Source of the DNA: Rhodobacter sp.
Lineage (GTDB): Bacteria; Pseudomonadota; Alphaproteobacteria; Rhodobacterales; Rhodobacteraceae
Assembly: GCA_020250175.1 (NCBI GenBank)
Contig: JADCEN010000006.1
Span: 124,001 to 188,000 of the forward strand
DNA length: 64,000 nt
Direction: 5' to 3'
Shown here: positions 26,153 through 34,815 of the stretch, piece after piece
How the letters are laid out: the number at the start of each line of letters is the position of its first letter
Position numbering within the stretch: the first letter of the stretch is position 1
Position numbers and translations under genes: made by a program
The notes under the pieces: model-generated
Seen by the model: the letters and a program-made list of their open reading frames with translations, nothing else
What the model was told of the DNA's origin: nothing
Database searches by the model: none

Positions 26153-27046
26153 CTAAACCCCTTCGTCTTTGAGCAGCAGGACCAGCGCCAGGGCGGTCAG
26201 ACCCACGCCGGGCAGCACCGCCAGGCCCGGACGCTCCAGTCCCAGGGCAATCTGCCAGAGGATGACCCAACTGGGGACAAGGTAGGTATAGGCCATGACC
26301 TTGGAGGACGGAAGCCGCAGGGTTGCATACTGGATGCACAGGAAACTTGCCGCTGTCGCAAAGACAACAAGGTAGCCCAAGGTGATCCAGAAGACCGGCG
26401 GCAGGGCGGCCCAGTCAGTGGACAGGAGTGACCGCAACCCCCAAAGCATCAGCAACAGGCATCCCGCAGCCAGCGTGCCGAAGGTAAAGATCACCGCCGG
26501 TTCACCCCGGTTCAGCTTGCGCACCATCGGCGTATAGGCGGCATGGGCCAGACAGCCCCAGAAATAGATCGCCTCTCCCTGACCGATCCTGAGCGCCGCA
26601 AGTGCGGCAAAGTCGCCGCGAAAGATCACCCACAGGGCACCGGCCGCCCCGATCGCCAACGCCAGCGCGATGCGGGATGACATCCTCTGGCCAAGCAGAA
26701 GCCACCCGAAACCGGCCGCCATCACGGGTGTCAGGGTAAAGACCGCAGCCGCCGGGACAGGAGGCGCGGATTTCAGGCCTTCGAACATCGCGACGAAGTA
26801 GATGGCGAGCAATCCGCCCAACACCCCATAGCGCCAGGGTGCCCGCGCCGCTGACCGGGGCAAACCTTCGGTGGCCAGCGCCACCGCCCCGATGACCCCG
26901 CCGGCCAGAAAAAACCGCACCGCGCTCAGGGCGGCGGGATCGATCAGCGGTGCGGCCAGCGATCCAAGCGAGAATGACCCTGCAACCAGCGCCGAAAAGG
27001 CCAGCATCGCCAGATGCCCGCCCCCGGTTCCGCCCCGGACGGTCAA
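26153..27046 (-). CDS. EamA/DMT family transporter
   Basis: Drug/metabolite transporter with about ten transmembrane helices in two EamA repeats, 297 residues if the TTG at 27046 is used. That TTG overlaps the LysR stop (TTGA), which implies coupling and restores a full first helix; the first ATG (27007) would give 284 residues starting MLAFSALVAGSFSLG. Family motifs include PAALSAVRFFLAGGVIG, TLTPVMAAGFGWLLLGQ and LRLPSSKVMAYTYLVPSWV. It likely exports a metabolite or amino acid whose sensor is the adjacent LysR protein. Confidence 0.85.
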   Translation of the reverse strand: MTVRGGTGGGHLAMLAFSALVAGSFSLGSLAAPLIDPAALSAVRFFLAGGVIGAVALATEGLPRSAARAPWRYGVLGGLLAIYFVAMFEGLKSAPPVPAAAVFTLTPVMAAGFGWLLLGQRMSSRIALALAIGAAGALWVIFRGDFAALAALRIGQGEAIYFWGCLAHAAYTPMVRKLNRGEPAVIFTFGTLAAGCLLLMLWGLRSLLSTDWAALPPVFWITLGYLVVFATAASFLCIQYATLRLPSSKVMAYTYLVPSWVILWQIALGLERPGLAVLPGVGLTALALVLLLKDEGV

Positions 27047-27930
27047 GGCGCGTCCCAGCCCTTGGCAGCGTGCTTGATATGGGCGACAAAGGCCTGCACC
27101 TTGGGGGTCCGGTGAAGATCGACATGGGTCACCAGCCAAAGCGGTACTTCCCATTCCGGTTGCGATGGCATGATCTCGATCAGGTCCGGGTCGTTCTGCG
27201 CCTCGTGAACCGTCAGAAACCCGATCCCCGCCCCGGCGCGGATCGCTGCGGCCATTGTTGAGCTGTCCGAGGCGACAAAGCAGAAAGCCTCGTCGCTGAC
27301 CCGTTCGCGCAGCCAGCGGTGGAACGGTGCGCGCAGCGCATCGCCACTGGTCGTCACAAAGCGGTGTCGGGCAAGGTCGGCCTCGCCGGTCGGGGTGCCA
27401 TGGGCGCGGACATAGGCCCTTGCGCCGTAAAGACCGGCGCGAAGCATCGCCAGCGGCTGCACGACATTGTCGGGCTCTTGGGGACTATCGCCCGCACGCA
27501 AGGCGACATGCGCCTCGCCATAGTCCAGCCGGAACAGCCGGGTGTCTGCCATGAAGCGGACCCTGACGCCGGGATGTGCCGCCTGGAACGAGACAAAGAC
27601 AGGGGCCACAAGGGGTGCGACGCCGACGATGGAGGTGACAAGAAGCTCGCCCGTCACCGTATCGACCTGGCCCCGGATGCGACCGGCCAGCTGGCTGAAC
27701 CGGTCTTCCGTCGCCAGGGCGACCGCCTGCAGGTCCCGACCGGCCTCGGTCGGGGTGTAGCCGCGGGCATGACGCTGAAACAGCTTTGTTCCCAGCCGTT
27801 TTTCCAGTGCGTCGATATGGCGGATCACGGTTGCATGGTGTACGCCCAGCGCTTCGGCGGCACCCGAAACCGTGCCAAGGCGGGCCACATGAAACGCCGT
27901 GCGGATTTCATCCCAGTTGTCGAACCCCAT
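27043..27930 (-). CDS. LysR family transcriptional regulator
   Basis: A 295-residue LysR-type regulator. The winged helix-turn-helix occupies residues 8-65 (FHVARLGTVSGAAEALGVHHATVIRHIDALEKRLGTKLFQR), followed by a linker helix and a periplasmic-binding-protein-like effector domain. It is co-directional with and overlaps the EamA transporter gene by four bases, so it probably controls that exporter together with itself, unlike the more common divergent arrangement. The effector is unknown. Confidence 0.9.
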   Translation of the reverse strand: MGFDNWDEIRTAFHVARLGTVSGAAEALGVHHATVIRHIDALEKRLGTKLFQRHARGYTPTEAGRDLQAVALATEDRFSQLAGRIRGQVDTVTGELLVTSIVGVAPLVAPVFVSFQAAHPGVRVRFMADTRLFRLDYGEAHVALRAGDSPQEPDNVVQPLAMLRAGLYGARAYVRAHGTPTGEADLARHRFVTTSGDALRAPFHRWLRERVSDEAFCFVASDSSTMAAAIRAGAGIGFLTVHEAQNDPDLIEIMPSQPEWEVPLWLVTHVDLHRTPKVQAFVAHIKHAAKGWDAP

Positions 27931-28085
27931 GCCCGGCCTCGTGCCTGCTGGCGCAAGCGCCCCTGCGCGCCGGCACCGAGGCTATCCGCAATCGCACCGA
28001 CTGCAAGTGCAACCCGCCGGACCGGCGCTTTGCACCGACTGTGCTGGTATAGGGGAGTGGGCCGGGCGGGCCGGATCGAAAGCGG

Positions 28086-28997
28086 TCATGGGGCAAGGGC
28101 CCTTTTCCGTCGCGACCCTGCCCCGGACCGCCCCGCCTGACCGCCGGGCCGGTTGCCGCCTTTGCCCTCGTCGCAAAAGACCGTGGCATTTGCGTTACCC
28201 TGCGGCCTTTCCCGGCTGGTCAGGACGGCTTCCGCGCTGTGATAGGCGGCCACGGCATCGCCGCCCTGCACCGGATCGGCCACAAGGGACCGACGCCATT
28301 CTTCGGCCCGCGCAAGACGTTCTGCAGGCAGGATCTCGGTCAGGGTGGTCAGCCGGTCGGGCGCGCCGCGCAGGTGCTGCAGCAAACGGTGCGAATGCAT
28401 GATCGTCGGGCGGGCATCCAGCGGTTCCCAGGCGTCCAGCACCGTCACCCGCCGCAGATTGAACTCTGGCGGAAGAACATAAAACCGCAGATCGCTGGAC
28501 CAGAGCAGATCACGAAGGGTCGGCTGATCCCGCGGCTTCCCGGCCAGGGTATAGGCCTTTTGCCAGTTCCGCAGGAAGCCGCGCATCACGGTCGAGCGCC
28601 GGTACAGCATCACCCCGGCGTTCATTTGCGGAAACGCATAGGGCGGACATTCGGTGGCCCCTTCGCGGATCAGATCCGATGTGCGCCGGACGTCATGTGC
28701 AATCGCCAGTTCGAACCGGGTCAGTATCTCGAAAAGGTCATCCAGGGGCGCAAGGCACAGGGTGTCGCAATCCAGATAAAGCGTCCGGTCGAAACGGGTC
28801 GCAGGCAGGCTGGCCAGTTTTGCTGTAGGGCCGGCAGGGATCGGCTTTACCCTGTCGAAAAGTCCGCTGCCTGTCGCCTGATCGGTAAAGAGGTCGATCG
28901 CAAGTTCCGGGTTCAGCGCCTTCAAACTGCGCGCCGACTGCACAGCCAGGTCCAGATAGTCGCTGCCCTCTGCCACGTAGATCACACCATCGGCCAT
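28086..28997 (-). CDS. Nucleotide-sugar glycosyltransferase (GT8-like fold)
   Basis: A 303-residue protein beginning MADGVIYVAEGSDYLDLAVQSARSLK, typical of glycosyltransferases that use a GT-A fold. The metal-binding DxD motif is LYLDCDTLCL at about residue 75, followed by FPQMNAGVMLYRR, which resembles the GT8 acceptor region. The last 35 residues are a basic, glycine-rich tail of low complexity and may not be conserved. No neighbouring cell-envelope genes reveal its acceptor. The ATG at 28997 is used because the frame upstream is not protein-like. Confidence 0.72.
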   Translation of the reverse strand: MADGVIYVAEGSDYLDLAVQSARSLKALNPELAIDLFTDQATGSGLFDRVKPIPAGPTAKLASLPATRFDRTLYLDCDTLCLAPLDDLFEILTRFELAIAHDVRRTSDLIREGATECPPYAFPQMNAGVMLYRRSTVMRGFLRNWQKAYTLAGKPRDQPTLRDLLWSSDLRFYVLPPEFNLRRVTVLDAWEPLDARPTIMHSHRLLQHLRGAPDRLTTLTEILPAERLARAEEWRRSLVADPVQGGDAVAAYHSAEAVLTSRERPQGNANATVFCDEGKGGNRPGGQAGRSGAGSRRKRALAP

Positions 28998-29084
28998 ACC
29001 GCTGCCCCCCGCACCGCAACCCGCGGCCTGCAACCGCTGCAAGGAAAAGTAGTGCCCGGCCTTGCGGCGGCCAGTACCCTTTGC

Positions 29085-29112
29085 TTGACTTCGCGCTTCA
29101 ACGGGATTAACC
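29085..29112 (+). promoter_or_regulatory. Candidate promoter of the ffh operon
   Basis: TTGACT (29085-29090), 16-bp spacer, TTAACC (29107-29112), about 145 bp before the ffh start. The leader between promoter and start has two overlapping short hairpins next to the ribosome binding site (29216-29239). Confidence 0.33.
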
Positions 29113-29257
29113 GCAGCGCGACCCCGGAAGTGCAAAGCCCTTCCGGTCCCGGTCAGTTCCCGGGATCGCCGCCCATCAGCGCGTTGCGCCCATGGGCGTT
29201 GTTGTCGTTTTGATCGTCCCGATCCCTGTCGGGACAGGGTGCAGCAGGAGACGGGCC

Positions 29258-30757
29258 GTGTTCGAGACTCTGTCACAACGCCTTGGCGGCGTGTTCGACC
29301 GGCTGACAAGGCAGGGTGCGCTGAGCGATGCCGATGTCGCCACCGCCCTGCGCGAGGTGCGCACCGCCCTGCTGGAAGCCGACGTTTCCCTTCCCGTCGC
29401 CCGCGATTTCGTCAAGGCTGTGCAGGACAAGGCAACGGGTCAGGCCGTGACCCGGTCGGTCACGCCGGGCCAGCAGGTGGTCAAGATCGTCCATGACGAG
29501 CTGATCCGCGTGCTGTCGGGCGACGGCCCTGCCGATGCGCTGAAAATCGACAATCCGCCCTCGGCCGTTCTGATGGTCGGCCTGCAGGGGTCGGGCAAGA
29601 CCACCACCACGGCGAAGCTGGCCAAACGCCTGAAGGAACGCAACGGCAAGCGGGTTCTGCTGGCCTCGCTTGACACCAACCGCCCTGCGGCGATGGAGCA
29701 GTTGCAGATTCTTGGCGCGCAGATCGGCGTCGATACCCTGCCCATCGTCAGGGGCGAGACCGCCGTCCAGATCGCCCGCCGTGCGAAGACGCAGGCCAGC
29801 CTTGGCGGCTATGACGTGTTCATGCTTGACACCGCCGGTCGCCTTCACATCGACGACGTGCTGATGGACGAGGTGCAGGCGGTGCGCGACATCGCCCAGC
29901 CGCGCGAAACGCTGCTGGTGGTCGATGGTCTGACCGGCCAGGACGCGCTGAACGTCGCCACCGAATTCGACGGCAGGGTCGGCATCACCGGCGTCGTGTT
30001 GACCCGGATGGATGGCGACGGGCGCGGGGGTGCCGCCCTGTCGATGCGCGCCGTCACCGGCAAGCCGATCCGCTTTGTCGGTATGGGCGAAAAGATGGAT
30101 GCCCTTGAAACCTTCGAGCCGGACCGGGTCGCGGGCCGCATTCTGGGCATGGGCGATATCGTGGCCCTTGTCGAAAAGGCGCAGGAAACGTTTGAGGCCG
30201 AACAGGCCGAACGCATGATGAAGCGGTTCCAGAAGGGGCTGTTCAACATGAACGACCTGAAGGGCCAGCTTGACCAGATGCTGAAGATGGGCGGGATGCA
30301 GGGCGTCATGGGCATGATGCCCGGCATGGGCAAGATGCAAAAGGCAGCGGCCGATGCGGGCATGGACGACCGGATGCTGCGCCACCAGATCGCGCTGATC
30401 AATTCGATGACGAAAAAGGAACGCGCCAACCCCGATCTGCTGCAGGCCAGCCGCAAGAAACGCATTGCCGCCGGGTCGGGGCTTGAGGTTTCGGACCTGA
30501 ACAAGCTGCTGAAACAGCACCGCCAGATGGCGGACATGATGAAGAAGATGGGCAAGGGCGGCATGATGAAGGCCGCGATGAAGCAGATGATGGGCAAGGG
30601 CGGCATGCCCGACCCGTCCGCGATGTCGCCCGACCAGATGGAGCAGGCGGCGAAGGCCATGCAGGGCAAGCTGCCTGCGGGGCTTGGCGGGCTGGGCGGG
30701 ATGGGCAAGGGTCTGAGCCTGCCGTCGGGCCTGTCCGGGCTGATGAAAAAGAAATGA
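29258..30757 (+). CDS. ffh: Signal recognition particle protein Ffh
   Basis: SRP54 homologue, 499 residues, which binds 4.5S RNA and signal sequences of nascent membrane proteins and docks with FtsY. N domain comes first (VFETLSQRLGGVFDRLTRQG), then the G domain with GLQGSGKTTTTAKLA, DTAGRLHID and TRMDGDGRGGAAL, and finally a methionine-rich M domain with many MGMM/MKKM clusters and LLKQHRQMADMMKKM. The GTG start at 29258 lies behind AGGAG and is preferred over the non-conserved upstream ATG at 29192. It heads a transcript that may run into the ribosomal protein genes. Confidence 0.96.
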   Translation: MFETLSQRLGGVFDRLTRQGALSDADVATALREVRTALLEADVSLPVARDFVKAVQDKATGQAVTRSVTPGQQVVKIVHDELIRVLSGDGPADALKIDNPPSAVLMVGLQGSGKTTTTAKLAKRLKERNGKRVLLASLDTNRPAAMEQLQILGAQIGVDTLPIVRGETAVQIARRAKTQASLGGYDVFMLDTAGRLHIDDVLMDEVQAVRDIAQPRETLLVVDGLTGQDALNVATEFDGRVGITGVVLTRMDGDGRGGAALSMRAVTGKPIRFVGMGEKMDALETFEPDRVAGRILGMGDIVALVEKAQETFEAEQAERMMKRFQKGLFNMNDLKGQLDQMLKMGGMQGVMGMMPGMGKMQKAAADAGMDDRMLRHQIALINSMTKKERANPDLLQASRKKRIAAGSGLEVSDLNKLLKQHRQMADMMKKMGKGGMMKAAMKQMMGKGGMPDPSAMSPDQMEQAAKAMQGKLPAGLGGLGGMGKGLSLPSGLSGLMKKK

Positions 30758-30776
30758 ACTGGCCCATGCTGAAAAA

Positions 30777-30828
30777 CGAATTTTCTTGCGAAAATTCTGT
30801 GCACCTGGGTTTTGGCCAGAAAATTCGC
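30777..30828 (+). promoter_or_regulatory. Overlapping alternative hairpins between ffh and the GNAT genes
   Basis: Three AT-rich elements lie in 52 bp: CGAATTTTCT (30777), GCGAAAATTCTG (30788) and CAGAAAATTCGC (30817). Element 1 can pair with element 2 (8-bp stem, TTGC loop) or with element 3 (10-bp stem), and element 2 can pair with element 3 (11 pairs, two mismatches). The pairings exclude each other, so this may be an attenuator or simply a terminator for ffh. Confidence 0.45.
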
Positions 30829-30845
30829 ACGTCGGGGCTGCGCGC

Positions 30846-31382
30846 ATGATTACCCATACGGCCCAGACGGCCTTTTCGCTGGCCCCGACCCTGACGACAG
30901 CGCGTCTGACGCTGCGGATGCCGCGGATGGATGATTTCGGTCATCGCGCCGCCTTCTATGCGTCGGACCGCGCCGTTCACGAAGGTGGCCCGTTCAGCCG
31001 CGAAGCCGCCTGGCGTATCTTCGCGTCCGAGGTCGGGCAATGGCCGCTTTTCGGGTATGGTCCTTTCAGCGTTGATGACCGGGAAACCGGGGATTACCTG
31101 GGCGAGGTTGGGATTTATCAGCCCGAAGGCTACCCGGAACCGGAACTGGGTTGGTTCGTGACCGAAGCGACCGAAGGACGGGGCATTGCCGCCGAAGCAG
31201 CCCGCGCCGTGATGCACTGGGCACGGCAAAGCTTTGGCTGGGATCATATCGACAATTACATCGGCCCCGCAAACACCCGGTCCATCGCGCTGGCGCTGCG
31301 GCTGGGCGGACGTCGCGTTGATGCCCCCGGCGTTGATCCCGACGATGTGGTGATCCGGCATGATCTGCGGGGGCTGGAATGA
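30846..31382 (+). CDS. GNAT family N-acetyltransferase (first of a tandem pair)
   Basis: A 178-residue RimJ/RimL-like acetyltransferase. LTTARLTLRMPRMDDFGHRAAFY is the typical first strand and helix, and the acetyl-CoA region is WFVTEATEGRGIAAEAARAVMHWA, with a relaxed Q/RxxGxG/A loop. Such proteins acetylate N-termini or small amines; the target here is unknown. It overlaps the second GNAT gene as ATGA. The start at 30846 (MITHTA) is chosen since residues before it come from the hairpin region. Confidence 0.85.
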   Translation: MITHTAQTAFSLAPTLTTARLTLRMPRMDDFGHRAAFYASDRAVHEGGPFSREAAWRIFASEVGQWPLFGYGPFSVDDRETGDYLGEVGIYQPEGYPEPELGWFVTEATEGRGIAAEAARAVMHWARQSFGWDHIDNYIGPANTRSIALALRLGGRRVDAPGVDPDDVVIRHDLRGLE

Positions 31383-31969
31383 CCGAACCCTGGCTTCAGC
31401 CGCCGCAGGGCCGGGCCGCAGACGTCGCAGCTGCCTTTGCAGATGCCGTCCCGGTTATCGATACGTCGCGCCTGCGGCTGCGCGCGCCGGTTCTTGGCGA
31501 CTTTCCCGCCTACGCAGAGGTTTTCACAAGCGAACGGGCATATTACATGGGCGGCCCCTTTACCGGGGAAGAGGCGTTCGCGGATTTCTGCCAGGGCATC
31601 GCGGGCTGGATGCTGCGCGGTGCAGGGATGTGGACTGTGACCCTTGCGCGGGCCGATGTACCCTTGGGCTGGCTGTATCTTTGGAAGGAATGGGGCGGCC
31701 CCGAGCCTGAACTGGGCTGGGTACTGACCGTGGCCGCCGAAGGGCACGGCTATGCGCGGGAAGCCGCTTTTGCGGTGCTGCCCCATGCGCTGGCCCTGTA
31801 CGGTCCCAACGGCTTTGTCAGCTACATTGATGCGGGCAACATCCGGTCGGCCCGCCTGGCCGCAGCACTTGGTGCCGCGCGCGATATTGCCGCCGAAGCG
31901 CAGATGGCGGCACAGGGCGAGCCGGACCTGCAGGTGTGGCGCCATTCCGGCACAGGGCGGGCCGAATGA
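31379..31969 (+). CDS. GNAT family N-acetyltransferase (second of a tandem pair)
   Basis: A 196-residue paralogue of the preceding protein: both share the RLRLRAPVLGDFPAYAEVF / RLTLRMP strand, a GGPFT/S-x-E-x-A segment and the PEPELGW signature. The cofactor region is VAAEGHGYAREAAFAVLPHA. The two genes probably arose by duplication. It overlaps both neighbours by four bases (ATGA), so the two acetyltransferases and chorismate mutase are translated from one message. Confidence 0.85.
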   Translation: MTEPWLQPPQGRAADVAAAFADAVPVIDTSRLRLRAPVLGDFPAYAEVFTSERAYYMGGPFTGEEAFADFCQGIAGWMLRGAGMWTVTLARADVPLGWLYLWKEWGGPEPELGWVLTVAAEGHGYAREAAFAVLPHALALYGPNGFVSYIDAGNIRSARLAAALGAARDIAAEAQMAAQGEPDLQVWRHSGTGRAE

Positions 31970-32262
31970 CCAACGCCGCATCCCTTGCCCAGGCCCTGCT
32001 TCGGGACCATCGCGACAGCATCGACAGGCTGGACGCGATCCTGGTCTACACCCTTGCCGAACGCTTCAAGCAGACGCAGGCGGTGGGCCGCCTCAAGGCC
32101 GAACACAACCTGCCGCCGTCCGACCCGGCCCGCGAGGCGCAACAGATCGAACGTCTGGAACGGCTTTCGCAAGAGGCTGATCTGGACCCTGAATTTGCCA
32201 AGAAATTCCTGACCTTCATCATCTCGGAAGTCATCAGGCATCACGAAAACCTGCAGAAATGA
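31966..32262 (+). CDS. Chorismate mutase (AroQ type)
   Basis: A 98-residue all-helical chorismate mutase, which converts chorismate to prephenate for phenylalanine and tyrosine. The AroQ pattern is visible: SLAQALLRDHRDSIDRLDAILVYTLAER (helix 1 with the active-site arginine), FKQTQAVGRLKAEHNLPPSDPAREAQQIERL and FAKKFLTFIISEVIRHHE. It is free-standing, not fused to prephenate dehydratase. It overlaps the GNAT gene (ATGA) and lies 43 bp before rpsP, with a small ACCGGG/CCCGGT hairpin at its stop (32262-32278). Confidence 0.88.
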   Translation: MTNAASLAQALLRDHRDSIDRLDAILVYTLAERFKQTQAVGRLKAEHNLPPSDPAREAQQIERLERLSQEADLDPEFAKKFLTFIISEVIRHHENLQK

Positions 32263-32305
32263 CCGGGGCTAGCCCGGTTCAAACCAAACCCAAGGAGACT
32301 GTCCC

Positions 32306-32659
32306 ATGTCCATGAAAATCCGTCTTGCCCGCGGCGGCTCCAAAAAGCGGCCGTTCTATTCCATTGTCGCCACCGACAGCCGCATGCCGCGCGATGGCCG
32401 CTTTCTGGAAAAGCTGGGCGTCTATAACCCGCTGCTGGCCAAGGACAGTGAAGACCGGATCAGGATGAACGTCGAACGCATCCAGTACTGGCTGGGCCAG
32501 GGCGCGCAGCCGACCGACCGGATCGCGCGCATGCTGGAAGCTGCCGGCCTTAGGGAAAAGACCCTGCGCAACAACCCCAAGGCGGCCGTCCCCGGCAAGC
32601 GCATGGCGGACCTGGCCAAGAAAAAGGCCGCCCGCAGCGCCGAAGCCGCCGCCGAGTGA
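32306..32659 (+). CDS. rpsP: 30S ribosomal protein S16
   Basis: Small-subunit protein of 117 residues. The N-terminus [31 protein letters not shown] and [11 protein letters not shown] are diagnostic. The C-terminal 35 residues form an alanine/lysine-rich tail ([13 protein letters not shown]) common in alphaproteobacterial S16. An AAGGAG site precedes the ATG by a suitable distance. It begins the conserved rpsP-rimM-trmD-rplS cluster. Confidence 0.97.
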   Translation: MSMKIRLARGGSKKRPFYSIVATDSRMPRDGRFLEKLGVYNPLLAKDSEDRIRMNVERIQYWLGQGAQPTDRIARMLEAAGLREKTLRNNPKAAVPGKRMADLAKKKAARSAEAAAE

Positions 32660-32713
32660 TCCCCCCTTCGGGTGGCCCCGACCGGGCCGCCCGATCCCCC
32701 GGAAAGTGACAGC

Positions 32714-33223
32714 ATGACCCAATCGGATCGCGTCTGCGTCGGTGCCATCGCCGGATCGTTCGGGGTGAAGGGCGAATTGCGTCTGAAAAGCTTCTGCACC
32801 GACCCCGAGGCCATTGCCCGCTACGGCCCGCTTTACACCGAAGACGGAAGCCGCAGCTTTGTCGTCACCCTGACCCGCGCCGTGGCAAATGGATTGGGCG
32901 TGCGTCTGTCGGGGGTGCTGACAAAAGAGCAGGCCGATGCGCTGAAGGGCACCAGCCTGTATGTCGCGCGCGAAAAGCTTCCAATGACGGGCGACGATGA
33001 ATTCTATCACGCCGATCTGATTGGCCTTGACGTTCATGACACCGGCGGCGCGCCGATCGGTCGGGTTCATGCCGTTTACAATCATGGCGCGGGCGACTTG
33101 CTGGAAATCGCCGGTCCAGGCATGAAGACGGCGCTGCTGCTGCCCTTTACCCGGACCGTGGTTCCGACCGTCGATCTGGCCGCGCGCCGGGTAATCGTTG
33201 ATCTGCCTGAAGGGCTGGAGTGA
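32714..33223 (+). CDS. rimM: Ribosome maturation factor RimM
   Basis: Binds S19 and assists 30S head assembly, 169 residues. The N-terminal RimM domain begins VCVGAIAGSFGVKGELRLKSF and the C-terminal PRC-barrel includes FYHADLIGLDV, LLEIAGPGMKTALLLPF and VPTVDLAARRVIVDLPEGL. The ATG at 32714 follows GGAAAGTGACAGC. Its TGA overlaps the proposed trmD start. Confidence 0.95.
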   Translation: MTQSDRVCVGAIAGSFGVKGELRLKSFCTDPEAIARYGPLYTEDGSRSFVVTLTRAVANGLGVRLSGVLTKEQADALKGTSLYVAREKLPMTGDDEFYHADLIGLDVHDTGGAPIGRVHAVYNHGAGDLLEIAGPGMKTALLLPFTRTVVPTVDLAARRVIVDLPEGLE

Positions 33224-34101
33224 TGGCCCCGCCCCCGGACCGGACAGCCAGATCACACGGGCGGCTGAACATTTCGGCCTCTGCCGTTCCGCGTGACCTG
33301 ATGGAAGAGCCGCGCGTGGTTGCTTCGGCCTGGAAAGCCCGTGTGATCACGCTGTTCCCCGATGCTTTCCCGGGCACGCTTGGACTGAGCCTGACGGGCA
33401 AGGCGCTGGAGTTCGGCCTGTGGTCGCTGCAAACGCTTGATCTGCGCAGCTTCGGCGAAGGGCGGCACCGCAATGTCGATGACAGCCCGGCCGGGGGGGG
33501 TGCCGGAATGGTGCTGCGCGCCGATGTGGTGGACCGCGCCCTGCGCGCGGCTGCCGAAGGCACGCCGCCGGACCGGCGACAGTGGCCGGTTGTCTGCCTG
33601 TCGCCGCGCGGCACGCCCTTTACCCAAGGCACGGCCCGGCGCTGGGCGGCGGGGCAGGGACTCACCCTGCTTTGCGGCCGCTTCGAAGGCGTCGATCAGC
33701 GCGTCATCGACCATCACGGGCTGGAGGAAGTCAGCCTTGGCGACTTTGTCCTGACCGGGGGCGAGATTGCCGCACAGGCCTTGATTGATGCGGCCGTCCG
33801 CCTTATACCCCGTGTGCTTGGGAATCAGGACTCTGCCGAAGAGGAAAGCTTTTCGGAGGGGCTGCTTGAGTACCCGCAATACACCAAACCCCCTGTCTGG
33901 GAAGGTCGCGCGATACCCGGGGTTCTTCTGTCGGGGCATCACGCGAACATCAGCGACTGGCGCAGGGGAATGGCCGAAAGGCTGACAAAAGAACGCAGGC
34001 CTGACCTCTGGCGGGCTTACTGTGCGGCGCATGGTAGGGACCCGGATGAAGACCAAGAGCTCTGGGGCGGCATCACTTCGCGGGCACAACCGCGAACATA
34101 G
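33223..34101 (+). CDS. trmD: tRNA (guanine-N1)-methyltransferase
   Basis: Makes m1G37 in tRNAs to prevent frameshifting; SPOUT-class enzyme. The catalytic knot is seen in [51 protein letters not shown] and [15 protein letters not shown]. With the ATG at 33223 the protein has 292 residues and about 40 extra N-terminal residues before the usual start at ARVITLFP. A later ATG at 33301 gives a normal length. The upstream start overlaps the rimM stop, which favours coupled translation. Confidence 0.93.
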   Translation: MAPPPDRTARSHGRLNISASAVPRDLMEEPRVVASAWKARVITLFPDAFPGTLGLSLTGKALEFGLWSLQTLDLRSFGEGRHRNVDDSPAGGGAGMVLRADVVDRALRAAAEGTPPDRRQWPVVCLSPRGTPFTQGTARRWAAGQGLTLLCGRFEGVDQRVIDHHGLEEVSLGDFVLTGGEIAAQALIDAAVRLIPRVLGNQDSAEEESFSEGLLEYPQYTKPPVWEGRAIPGVLLSGHHANISDWRRGMAERLTKERRPDLWRAYCAAHGRDPDEDQELWGGITSRAQPRT

Positions 34102-34114
34102 GAAAGGACCTGCG

Positions 34115-34489
34115 ATGAACCTTATCGCGCAGATCGAGGCGGAACAGATCGCCAGCCTCGGCAAGACCATCCCCGATTTCAAGGCCGGCGACACCGTGCG
34201 CGTCGGCTACAAGGTGACCGAAGGCACCCGCAGCCGCGTGCAGGCCTACGAGGGCGTCGTGATCGGCCGCAAGGGCGGGGCCACGATCAGCGCCTCGTTC
34301 ACCGTGCGCAAGATTTCCTTCGGCGAAGGTGTGGAACGTGTGTTCCCGCTGTATTCGACCAACATCGATTCCATCGAAGTGGTCCGCCGTGGCCGCGTGC
34401 GCCGCGCCAAGCTGTATTACCTGCGGGATCGTCGCGGCAAATCCGCCAGGATCAGCGAAGATACCACGTACAAAGCCAAGGACGAGTAA
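34115..34489 (+). CDS. rplS: 50S ribosomal protein L19
   Basis: A 124-residue large-subunit protein at the 30S-50S interface. The pattern [34 protein letters not shown] and [37 protein letters not shown] is conserved throughout bacteria. AGGAAAGGACC supplies the ribosome binding site for the ATG at 34115. It follows trmD by 13 bp, as in most bacteria. Confidence 0.97.
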   Translation: MNLIAQIEAEQIASLGKTIPDFKAGDTVRVGYKVTEGTRSRVQAYEGVVIGRKGGATISASFTVRKISFGEGVERVFPLYSTNIDSIEVVRRGRVRRAKLYYLRDRRGKSARISEDTTYKAKDE

Positions 34490-34500
34490 GGATCCGGATC

Positions 34501-34722
34501 ATGAAACAGGGCATTCACCCCGATTATCACCTTATCGACGTCAAGATGACCGATGGCACCGTGTTCCAGACCAAATCGACCTGGGGCAAGCCGGGCGACC
34601 AGATGGCGCTGGACATTGATCCGCTGGCGCACCCCGCCTGGACCGGTGGCTCGGCCAAGCTGATGGACACCGGCGGCCGCGTGTCGAAGTTCAAGAACAA
34701 ATACGCGGGCCTTGCCTTCTGA
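34501..34722 (+). CDS. rpmE: 50S ribosomal protein L31 (zinc-independent, C-minus type)
   Basis: A 73-residue L31 beginning [20 protein letters not shown] and including [12 protein letters not shown] and [12 protein letters not shown]. No CxxC zinc motifs are present, which is the normal form in alphaproteobacteria. It is the last gene of the translation cluster and is followed by an intrinsic terminator. Confidence 0.95.
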   Translation: MKQGIHPDYHLIDVKMTDGTVFQTKSTWGKPGDQMALDIDPLAHPAWTGGSAKLMDTGGRVSKFKNKYAGLAF

Positions 34723-34763
34723 GTATCCGGTGCTTCCCAACGGTTTGCACCCAACATATAGAG

Positions 34764-34793
34764 AAGGCGCGCCGGGCGACGGTGCGCCTTTTT
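34764..34793 (+). terminator. Rho-independent terminator of the rpsP-rpmE operon
   Basis: AAGGCGC (34764-34770) and GCGCCTT (34784-34790) form a 7-bp stem with a 13-base loop, followed directly by TTTTTC. This is the cleanest intrinsic terminator in the window. Confidence 0.8.
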
Positions 34794-34815
34794 CTTTGCA
34801 AGCGGGGGCCGGGTC

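Noticed and set aside
28998-29257. Possible small RNA (for example 4.5S RNA) upstream of ffh
   Set aside because: No GGAA/AGCA tetraloop region of SRP RNA could be found; only short leader hairpins are present.
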